From: Cardinalis cardinalis
Taxonomy: Eukaryota > Chordata > Aves > Passeriformes > Cardinalidae
DNA: 64,000 bases
Direction: 5' to 3'
Assembly: GCA_014549065.1 (NCBI GenBank)
Contig: JACDOX010000040.1
Coordinates: 5,602,095 to 5,666,094 of the forward strand
A program made the position numbers and the translations under genes. The notes beneath the pieces are model-generated. The model was not told the DNA's origin. It made no database searches and was given only the letters and a program-made list of their open reading frames with translations. How positions within the stretch are numbered: position 1 is the stretch's first letter; each line of letters opens with the position of its first letter. Below, one piece after another: positions 14,011 through 23,607 of this stretch.

Positions 14011-14126
14011 TCCCCCCACCTTGACACAGCATAGTATATATCTTTCCCAGTAGATTCTGCNCACACTCATCCCCCTCTTGACACAGCGTGGTATATTTTT
14101 TTTGCAGTAGATTCTGCACGCACTCA
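14011..14126. repeat. Two-copy tandem repeat, unit 57-59 bp
   Basis: Copy 1 (14011-14069) and copy 2 (14070-14126) share, in the same order, a C-rich start, TTGACACAGC, a TATAT-rich centre, CAGTAGATTCTGC and a CACTCA end. They differ at several positions and in the length of the central T tract, so the duplication is not recent. No terminal repeats or coding content are seen, and the unit is not a family I recognise. Confidence 0.85.
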
Positions 14127-14127
14127 G

Positions 14128-14744
14128 ATTTTATGCTTGTGGCTATGTAGTACAGAACATGATNAGATGTCTTTTTTCTTTGCTTTTGTTCTATTTAAGC
14201 CATTACTCTTAAATGCAAACTAGCATAATATAATAAGAGAGATTTAAGCACAACAGTACAGCTCCCTGGTTAAAAATGGTTTAATATTATTTACAGTTTT
14301 AGTGTGTTAGGAATTTAATTTTGTATGTATCAGTCTGTGTAAGAGATGTGTCAGGAAGATTGGTCTCTTAATAAAAACAAAGGGAATAAATATTGACTTT
14401 ATTAATCATTTGGATAATTAAATGTGTATTAACAGATATTTCATTGAGTGAATACATTATGATACTCTCCACTTAGTGTCTTTCCTTCTTCTAGTCTAAA
14501 TGAATAATATTTACAGAAAGTAACAGCTACCTAATAATGGTTTCCATCTAGGGAGACAGAGGTCATGTATTTCACAATTGCACTTAGTTGACCCACATCT
14601 TACTGTATAGCAGCATCTCAGTCACCACAAGATACTAATAGAAAACAGTGCTAAAATAGCAATAAATATCTTACATTTGATAACTAAAAAGAGGAAGAAG
14701 ATGACCCATAAACCCTAGGGTCACCAAATTTGTCAGAAGCCAGT
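14128..14744. other. AT-rich spacer before the nested CR1 pair
   Basis: Nothing recognisable for most of this stretch. The last 60 bases or so (around 14690-14744) may be decayed CR1 sequence continuous with the element that follows, but the match is too weak to set the boundary there. Confidence 0.5.
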
Positions 14745-15053
14745 AATACTTATTTTCCACAAGGGAAGCTAACATTAGGTTGGACTGCATAATATTTTTG
14801 GGAGTCCTGCCAGCAGGTTGAGGGAAGGGATCCACCCACTGTACTAAGCCCTGGATCTGAAGAGATATCTGGAGTACTGTATCCAGTATTGAATTCCCCA
14901 GTACAAGAGAGACTGACAAAGGGAAGCGAGAAAGTCACAAAGGTGATTAAGGGACTAGAGCATCTCTCCTATGAGATGAGGCTTAAGAAGCTGGAATGAT
15001 TTGATCTGGAGAAGAGAAGGCTCAAGACAGATCTTAGCCTGAAGTGTCTGAAT
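14745..15053 (+). mobile_element. CR1 LINE fragment, 5' part of a split copy
   Basis: Sense-strand CR1 covering the end of the reverse-transcriptase frame. Recognisable blocks in order are gccagcaggttgaggga, tctggagtactgtatccagt, ccccagtacaag, gggactagagcatctctcc and ctggagaagagaaggctca. The last block corresponds to the conserved LEKRRL region at the C-terminus of CR1 ORF2. The frame is broken by stops and indels. It stops abruptly at 15053, where a minus-strand CR1 begins, and the same element resumes at 15684. Rejoining the two flanks restores the normal CR1 order, so they are one old copy cut in two. Confidence 0.88.
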
Positions 15054-15683
15054 CCCAGAATCATAGAATAAGCTGATGGGACCCACAAGGATCATTAAAT
15101 CTTGCTCCCAGCTCTGCACAGTACCATCCCCAAGAGTCACACCATGTACCAGGGAGCATTGTCCAAACATTTTTTGAACTCGGTGAATAATGGGACCGCT
15201 TCCCTGGAGAGCCTATTCCAACCAACCCTGAGTGAAGAACCTTTTCTAATATCCAACATCAACCTCCCCTGACATAACTTCAGGACATTCCTTCCAGTCT
15301 GGTCACCAGAGAAAAGAGATCAGTGCCTTCTCCTCCTCTTCCACTCTTGAGAAAGTTGCAGACTGCAATGAGGTCTCCCCTCAGTCTCCTTTTCTCCAGG
15401 CTGAACAGACCGAGTGACCTCAGATACTTCTCATATATGTTCCCCTCTGGGCCCTTCACCATCTTTTTTGCCCTCCATTGGATGCTCTAGAATACTTTAC
15501 TGTCTTTCTCGTATTGTGGTGCCCAAAACTGCTCCCAGTACTCGAGGTGAGGCTGCCCCAGTGCAGAGCAGAGTGGGACAATCCCCTCCCTTGCCCGGCT
15601 GGCAATGCTGTGCCTGATGTCCCCCAGGACCTGGGTGGCCCTCTGGGATGGGATGGTTCTGCTGATTCATATTCAGATTTCCA
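15054..15683 (-). mobile_element. CR1 LINE inserted within another CR1
   Basis: Antisense CR1 of about 630 bp. Its 3' end lies on the left, starting with the typical cagaatcatagaat tail, and its truncated 5' end lies near 15683. Internal landmarks read on the plus strand are gggacccacaaggatcat, ccaagagtcacaccatgt, gagcattgtccaaac, gtgaagaaccttttct, ggtcaccagagaaaagagatcagtgc, aggtctcccctcag, ctccaggctgaacag and tggtgcccaaaactgc. The order is that of the 3' half of a CR1 in reverse. Flanks carry CTGAAT at 15048-15053 and 15684-15689, a likely 6-bp target duplication. This insertion is younger than its host CR1. Its open frames are decayed. Confidence 0.93.
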
Positions 15684-15968
15684 CTGAATATTTAAAAGAA
15701 TTCAAAGAAGACAGAGTGAGAANTCAGGAGGCAAAAGACAAACAAAAACATTTGAGGATCACCACGAATATCAGGAAAATTTTACTGCGAAGGTAACTNA
15801 ACACTGGCAAAGGCTGACCAGAGTGGAGTCTTATTCTTCTTGTCAAAAGCTGCCTGGACATGGTCCTGGGAAACTGGCTCTGGATGGCCATGCTTGAGCC
15901 AGGGGGGTTAGACTAAATAACCTCCAGAGGTGTCTTCCAACTTCAATCAGTCTGCAATATGATGATTT
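15684..15968 (+). mobile_element. CR1 LINE fragment, 3' part of a split copy
   Basis: Continuation of the plus-strand CR1 interrupted at 15053. After the repeated CTGAAT it reads through a caaagaagacagag block, atatcaggaaaattttactg, ctgcctggacatggtcctggg, ggccatgcttgagccagggg and ggttagactaaataacctcc, ending with a degraded tail near 15968. This is the usual CR1 3' untranslated region, with the variant that has a 'gcttgagcaggggggttgga'-like block, so it differs from the subtype at 6142. Confidence 0.88.
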
Positions 15969-18938
15969 TTTGAGTCAGTGTTTTCAGGAATTTTCCCTGT
16001 TATTTTTTTCTGCTACACAATTGCATTCTTTGGAGAAAAAAAGATATTCAATGTCCATATTCTCCNTTTTCAGTCTTTACAGATATGAGGAAATCCCCAA
16101 TGGTCATGACCGATGTTCTCTTCTAAGTACATTTATTATGGTTTTGCTACAACTCCTGCTGCAATATAATAGAACTGATCAATTTATCTATTTTGTTCTT
16201 ACTGTTCTCTATTTAATTTGGAAAAAACACCAAGTTTAGCATTTCTTTTTATTTGAAAGGTATCTTATAAATGAAGAAAATAGTCTTAAACTGCAAGCGG
16301 TCAATGACAGGCTACTGATACAACCCATACCTGAAAAAGTGTTTACATTTTAACTTAAAATTACATTTGTTAGAATAATCTTACAGTTTATTTTGGTAAA
16401 AAAAAAAACAAAACAACACGCCTATCTGTTTGATATCCATATCTTTTTTATGCTNGACATAGCAAAAATCCTCCATAATTCATTGTGATACTCACGTTTG
16501 TTATTTTTTTGTTATTTTATGGGATTTATACTGAAACCAAGCATACAAAGGATTTTCCGCATTTCTAGTAATNAGATGGAATCTGAACAGTTCTGTGTTT
16601 ACAGAGTAAAAAATTGCTAAACCATTTTTTGCTTTCTTTTATGTTTCTAGCCAGAGTTCACAATATGAATAGGGAATAATTTGGTGGACCTATGAAAAAA
16701 AAATTACTGAGAACACCAATGTACACCATCCTCTCATGTACTGAGACATTGATCTACTTAGTTGCCTGCATACTGAGAAACTGCTTTACAAGATTGTAAT
16801 TTGAAATAGTGTTTACTGAGAGGGTTTTTCTATAACCTTTTGACACTTCACATTTTTTACAAGCTGCAGAATAAATTTTTGCTTACCATTCCTCTTTATT
16901 TCCAATGCATTATTAATGCCAGAATATTGCAATCTGCTCTGTCCCTGTAGAAAAGTAAAAAATACCCTTGCTTCACAAGTAAATAAATCAATATTGTTTC
17001 TCTGAAAATAAAATGCAATGTCTCTGAACATTTAAAATTCTTACATCTTGTGATGTATTTTNAACTGATTCTTCCCACTATGAATGGCTGTTGATTGTTC
17101 CTTTATTAAAATAAAGAAAATATTTTAGTGAATAAGAAATTCTATTGAAGAAGGTAACTACAGATGGGTTTGCAAGAAAATGCACTAACCTAAAGTGGAA
17201 TATTCCCAAAGGATTTGTTTATGTAATGTGCTTGCATTGCTTGATGCCTTAATAGCAACTTCAATGGAAAGCTTCCAAAGGATTAATTGCTTGGTTTTGC
17301 ACAAGTTCTTTATTTATCATCATTAACAGGCTTGTTTGAAAGAGTTTTTTCATGGTATAATGTATCATTTACTGAAATTCTCTTTCTGGCCAGCTGACAA
17401 AAGGAGTATATTAGATGTTATGCTGTCTAATTACATGGCTTGATTTTAGCAATCATTTCCAATTTGTTGGTCTCAAGACNCAGGAAGATAGAGAAGTAGA
17501 ATGTTGTAGCTCAAAGCTTACAACCCTTCCCATCAGAGCTATATCTTAGATAAAATAAAGGTGTTGGGAGAATGTATTTAAGACAAATCTTGTGCCAAAA
17601 ATAATTAAATTATTGGAGAGATTTTCTAGNTTGACCAGAGTGGGGGCGAAATCATTAAAGAAATAAACATACCATAGAATCCTTGCTTTGAATGATGGTA
17701 AAACTATGTCAAAAATTCTATTCTTGTCAAAACTGGTATTCAAGGCAATTGAACTTTTCAAGAGTAGATAATTATATTTAAATTATTTTACAGAGTTTAG
17801 ATTATTTTACAACTTTTACGTAAAGATATCCCTGTAAGTAGTAACAACAATATGTTACTGTAAGATAATTAGATGCACAATTAGTATATAAAACACAATC
17901 ATTACACTGAATTTTTCTTATAAATGCTATTACTTTCCTTTATATATCATGCAAATATTGACTTCCTACATTAATTAAGCATCTGTCATTTTAATAAACT
18001 TCTTATGTTGCAATTTATCTAAGTTGCTACTCCACTTAAAGCTTTTTGAGAATATTGCTACAGGAAAAATAAGGCAAGTTTTTCAGTTAATGCACTTTTC
18101 TGTAGAGATAATTATTTTTCAATGTCAGTTTTTTAGTGAGTNGGCATTACCAGATTAAATAAAAATAATTCAAAAATGCAGTGCATTAAAATAATGCATA
18201 AATGTGCATAATTTGCATTACTGCCACTTTAATCTGAAAAAATATATAGTTACATATTTTCATAAAAACTTACATAGAATGCAGTGAAGAAATTAAAAGA
18301 GTTAGGTTTTTTTAAACAAAGGGCAGAAGACTAGGCTTCTTCTTTACTGTTTTGNTTTTTTTTTACTTCTAGCCTCCAGAAAAAAAGTATTTCAGTTAAA
18401 CTAATTTCAAATTAGCTCACGTTCTCAATATTGTAAGCACTTTTTTCAACCAGATCATGTCTGCACAATTTATGTTGGCCCTACTTGTTTCCAAAAGCCT
18501 GTTTTTGATTAATCTCTCCAATTTACTCCTGAGTGGGTTTATTGGAATTTTTCATTTTCTTGTCTTGTCTTGAATCATAGCTGCTCCATATAAAACAACA
18601 GGGTGGAGTTTTGATATCTGAAAANAAGATTTGAGGAGATAAAAAGGATATTTAAACTAAAGGGCAGAAATCCTATTATAGGAAAAATGGCTACTCATTG
18701 AGAAGAAAATACCAAATTCCTTACAGATATGGAATTCTCAAAAATCTTTCCAAAATCAACACTTTAGGCAGCATTTTCCCTGAGGTTATCAAGTCAGCAA
18801 CTGTATGATAATATCAAAACATAGGTATAGTAAGTCAAAACAATCTCATTCTCTCCTCTTCACAACATTTTTGTATAGNGAGAAGATTAGAAAACATTCT
18901 AGATATGCAATGATACCTATGCAGAGTCCATATAAAGC
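15969..18938. other. AT-rich non-coding DNA, possible regulatory islands
   Basis: No gene or repeat element recognised. Two patches stand out. One at about 17100-17470 is less AT-monotonous and rich in homeodomain-type TAAT/ATTA words. The other at 18150-18236 has five TGCAT words inside a short inverted repeat. Neither can be called an enhancer from sequence alone. Open frames here are all under 90 codons and unremarkable. Confidence 0.5.
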
Positions 18939-19060
18939 AGCACAGAGTAATGTGGGTTGAAAAGGATCTTCCAAATTACTGAGACCAACCCGCCTACCAT
19001 GGGCAGGGACACCTTCCACTAGAAAACATGTCCCAGTAGATGTTGTCAACAATTTTTATT
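18939..19060 (-). mobile_element. CR1 LINE 3'-end fragment
   Basis: Antisense CR1 tail. The plus strand reads gggttgaaaaggatctt, then a gagaccaaccc block, ctaccatgggcagggacacc and ttccactagaaaacatg. This is the reverse complement of the tail seen at 6142. The element ends at about 19060, so only about 120 bp of 3' untranslated region survive. It has no coding content. Boundaries are approximate. Confidence 0.92.
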
Positions 19061-21773
19061 AGGCTGTAATTGACTTTTAATTTGAGCTAAATTAAGATTA
19101 CAGATATGTAAGAGCATTTATGATATCAAAATATGTGTAAGCTGATCTATTTATAAAATACATGAAAACATAAGAGGAAAAACACTCCATCTATTTACAT
19201 TTGATTTAAAACTGTAAAGTCTTATTCTGTTAAAACCAACTAATGCATTATAAATTCTTTTCTTACACACACCTCACCATAGGTCCTCTCTGTACATGTA
19301 TCTCACATATCAGATGATATCAGATACATTTTTCTTNTACAGGAGGAAGTCCATTTGCACAGCTTACATACTTTTTGGAGTCCTCTAAAAAAACACAGAA
19401 AAATATTTCACACTTTTCTGTCAATCCAGTGTATTTTTTNCTCCCCCAAGCATATCTGCATCTATGCTTTTTGAAAGAAAGAACCAAATTAAGTCCTGTT
19501 TCATGCTTTTAGGTAAATATATAAAAAATACTCCTTTGTCAGACCAGATTACAGCTTCTGATCTTGACTTTAGCAAAACAATTTNTAGACTCGACAAGTG
19601 GTCCTTCATAAGCAACTCCTGCAGTACCTTTCAGTATAACTTGTCTACACNGACTGTATTTTATATCAGTCCATACATTAAATACATTTTTAAAAGTTTT
19701 TAAATGGGCTTCATACAAGTAGGTTCCTAATACACAGCACATAATAAAATCAATACTTGGGACATTGGCTCCCCTTATCCATTTCTCTGTATTTAAGAAG
19801 AGTTAAAATAGAAAACTCACTAAGTTCCTGGAAAAAAGGGCTAAAAATAGGTGTTTTAGAAGATATCTAGTAATTTTCAGTGTTGTAGGTGATAATTTTT
19901 ACTTTCCATCCCTTTCATGGTATGACTGTTGTCTGTTAATGTCTGATTTTGACAAAATCAAGACACACAAAGAGAATCTAAAACTAAAGGATCTTTTCCT
20001 TTGGATATTTTAGAATGTCCAAATATATACCTAGCCAAAATTNAAGGAAAAATATTCTTCTAAACATTAAATTTGGTATTAAAATTTTTAAAAACTATTA
20101 CTTTAGGTAAAAAAAATGATTGGTCTTNAAAATTTTAAAGACACAAGTATATAAAATGGACTTTAAATAAGTCTTGCATTCCAAGTTCCTGTTGGAAAAG
20201 GGAATGCTTATTCATATTCCTTGGGTCAGTACCAATGTTTCCTTTAAAGATATTTCTACTTGAACATATGGAAAAATAATTTGATGTTCCATTTTTATAC
20301 TTTGTTATTTCTACTTTCTNGAATGAATAAATTCATGTTCTGTTGTAGAACTACTATGTCAAAAATGAATGGCTGAAACATAATGGATATTGTCTATCTA
20401 GGTCTTGCAGACTTCTGTGGAATAGATGATATTTAGAATTTCTGCGAGTTACTCAGACCTGATTGACACCAGTATTGAATCACTTAGGATTTTAGAATGC
20501 CACAGACTTGCCTGGATATTGCACAGTTTTAAACTGTATGTATTATCACAGTTCAAAACACTTAAATCACATGCATCCCTAAAATGCTACTACTCCTTTT
20601 GTATAACGTTGCAGCGCACTCTTTGCAGGGATAATCTTATTCCAAACAGAATAGTGCAGGTGAGATGGACTGTGCCTACTGAGCCCTCTGACAACCAGCT
20701 GCAATATATCATATATCCTCCTAACTTAGCAAAATCTTTCATTTTTCTATCTCTGATATTTTTTAGGTCATATTAGAAATCATTCAGCACAAATGGTGGC
20801 AACACTACACACAGACTATTTTTTTTTTTTTTATGGAAAGACAAATAACTTCATCAAACTTTTAAGTTGAGGGTAGTAAATTACAAGATAGGCTGTCTGC
20901 TTCTCTGAGAATTTATAGAGAAATATCTTTGAGAAATGACATATTTAATAAACATGTAAATAAAATATCATTGTGNTTCTGAGATAAATCTCTTGAGTGT
21001 TCTCACAGATAACTAAGTGAAAGAGTGAAGGGCAATTTAACAAACTGAAGGTATCATTTTATTTAAATTTTTACATGTACTTTCATTCCAAAGACTGTTT
21101 AAAATATCAGACTTCTTTCAGATATTCATATAGCGAAGTGTTCTGATTTATTCTCCTTTTTTTCTAAAATACATAGAATGTTACAGTATGCAGCAATAAA
21201 ATCTTTCTTAGGTTGTCGCACTATAGTAAATCTCATGGGTAGAGATCAGACAGGCTTGAGCACCCAGCACTGTCTCCTGTGTACCTCAGTAATTTGTGAA
21301 CTCATCTGTTTTTCCCAGGCCTTCAAAAACACGGTCTGGACATGGGCATAAAAAATCATTCAAGCTGGCAAGAAAATTAATTTGCAATGGTTTTCTCATG
21401 AAAATTAAAAGATTTTGCCAGGCAATGGCAATTTTTTCCTCTCTTTCCTCATTTATAATCCAATCTCCTTAGCTTTATTGTGACTATTCTAAAAAGAAAG
21501 ATTAATGCATTTTTTTTTCTTAAATACATAGTGGGAGCCCAACATGAGATGAGCTGAAAAACTCAGATTCAGATCGAATCTCAAATAGAAAGCCAGAGGT
21601 ATTTGAAGTTTGACATATTTAACCTTTCTTTTATTCCTTTAAAAAAAATCCAAACAGGGGTTTTCACCACTATTGTATAATCAGAAATGGACATGCTCTA
21701 ACACTAATTTACAGACCAACCATAAATGAGAAAAGCTAACTAGGTTAGATAAACAGGGAAACAAGGGCAGCTA
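19061..21773. other. AT-rich non-coding DNA, no gene seen
   Basis: No exon, RNA gene or transposon recognised. A 116-codon open frame (20426-20776, plus) has no motif or compositional sign of coding. A run of 14 T lies at 20819-20832. Confidence 0.55.
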
Positions 21774-21775
21774 CT

Positions 21776-22555
21776 TCATGAGAGTCTCATGAAGTTTAAC
21801 AAGTCCAATTACAAGGTGCTTCACCTGCTTCTGGGCAATACCAGACATGCACACAGAATGGAAAAATTCACGGAGAGCAACCCTNCAGAGAAGGACTTGG
21901 GTGTTCTGGTAGATGAACAGCTGAACAAAAGCCAACAGTGTGTGCTCAGAGCCCAGGAAGCCAGCCACATCCTGGGCTGTAGCAAAAGAGTGGCCAGCAT
22001 GTTGAGAAGGNATTCTGCCCCTCTGCTTTGCCCTNGTGAGATCCTGTTTGGGGTACTGCATCCTCAGCAGGAGAAAGACATGAATNTGTTAAAGCAGGTC
22101 AAGAAGAAGGCTGAAAGGTGCTCAGAGGGACGGAGCACCTCTCCTATGACAACAGGCTGTGAGAATTTGGGTTATTCAGCCTGGAAAAGAAAAGGCTTTA
22201 AGGTCACCTAGTTGGCAGCCTTCAACTACCTAAAGAAAACCTACAAGAAAGGTGGAGAGAGACTTTTTAAAGGGTATGTAGTGACAGGANAAGGGGAAAT
22301 GGCTTCAAATTGAAAGAAAGTAGACTTAGATTTTATATTAGGAAGAAATTCTTTACTGTGAGGTTGCTGAGGCAGTTAAACAAGTTGCCCAGAGAAGGTG
22401 TGGGTGCCCATCCCTTGAAGTGTTCAAGACCAGGTTGGATGGGGCTCTTAGCAACCTGGTCTGGTGGATGGCATCCCTGTCCACAGAAGAAGGACTGAAA
22501 GTAGATGATCTTTAAGTTCCCTAGCACCCCAAATCATTCACTTCTCCTATGATGT
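21776..22555 (+). mobile_element. CR1 LINE fragment with decayed ORF2 C-terminus
   Basis: About 780 bp of sense-strand CR1, the longest uninterrupted copy here. A decayed frame at 21789-22211 encodes the C-terminal end of the CR1 ORF2 reverse transcriptase. KVLHL (residues 9-13) and EKDLGVLVDEQLNKSQQC (residues 34-51) are characteristic, followed by a degraded ILGC-K-R-VAS block. Small deletions and a frameshift remove the rest. The 3' untranslated part follows: gaagaaattctttactgtgagg, cagagaaggtgtgg, gaagtgttcaagaccagg, agcaacctggtctggtgg and a worn tail near 22555. The element cannot be active, since it lacks ORF1, the endonuclease and most of the polymerase. Confidence 0.93.
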
Positions 22556-22925
22556 AGAAAAAAACTGTTGTTCTTTCATTGAATATCTATATGCCTTAGA
22601 ATGTTTGTATTTGAATTAGATTTCATAAAAATATCTTTAAATTTCATTCCCCAACCTTTTTTCCACTGCTAATACAGCTGGACTTTAAAGGATCTCTGCC
22701 CAGTTTCATTATATAAGATACATAAGTAATGGGAAAACTNTTGTTTCAGTTAAAGAATATTTTTTAAAGTATGAAGTATTAACATATAAAGTAATGCAGA
22801 AAAAAGTGAAATTTTGCTTATGTAGAAGTAAACAATAATTTATTTTTCATCTAGAAAGACCACAGATCTTTTCAAGTCATGCACAAATTTTAGTTTCTCC
22901 TGTTAATAAATAATTGACCCCAGCA

Positions 22926-22974
22926 GAAAAAAAACCCCAAAAAACAATAAAACAAAACAAACCGGAAAACAACA
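22926..22974. repeat. A/C-rich low-complexity run
   Basis: A-rich sequence with interspersed CCCC and AACAAAAC units. It has no coding potential. It could be an old poly-A-derived tract, but no retrotransposed body is recognised next to it. Confidence 0.7.
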
Positions 22975-23563
22975 CTTGACATAAAAATAATCAATTACTT
23001 TCTTAATGTGATTCATACCTACAGGGTAATTACTATTACTCACTGCAAGGTGGGGTTTTTCTGTACTTTAAACATGATATTTAGACTGCCTTGTGCACTG
23101 TAAAAAAATTTTTGTTCATCTGCTTGTGCCACTAAAAGGAAAAACTATTATATAAGTTGTTTTTAAAGTACTTTCTTTCAAGGCAAGACTTTTTTTGAAG
23201 TTATGCAAATTTAGTGTTCATAACAAATCAAGCTGTTGAAAATTGCATTTACTAATTGTATGCTATATGAGTTCTATCTCAGCTAGTGTTACTAAGTCAA
23301 ATAATTTCTAANCATTGCTTGAATATATTCTTCATCTAGCACTTTAGCTCAGACTTAAGTATCCTTGGTCTCAAAAGTGAATGAGCATCAGTTGCCACAA
23401 GTATGTAAGTCGGACCAATTCTGGGGCATCTTAATTATTTGTGTTAGTAAAGTTGCCAATATTTCATAAACTTATTTCTCCATTTAGATTTTAAAAGACC
23501 AGTTACTTCAATGAATTTCATGTGTAAAAAATTTACCATTTGACTTTTTCTATATTATGCTAT

Positions 23564-23607
23564 ACTTCTATATAAATATACATTTACATTTACTTCTATA
23601 TAAATAT
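23564..23607. repeat. Microduplication, period 28
   Basis: ACTTCTATATAAATAT occurs at 23564-23579 and again, unchanged, at 23592-23607. This is a small local duplication in AT-rich sequence. Confidence 0.7.

Noticed and set aside
15414..15796. Several open frames of 60-70 codons with good composition
   Set aside because: They lie in the antisense CR1 and at its junction with the host CR1, and are shadows of retrotransposon sequence.
20426..20776. 116-codon open frame, plus strand
   Set aside because: No motif, no splice context, and a length expected by chance in AT-rich DNA of this size.
22310..22527. Open frames on both strands at the end of the CR1 copy
   Set aside because: They fall in the CR1 3' untranslated region.
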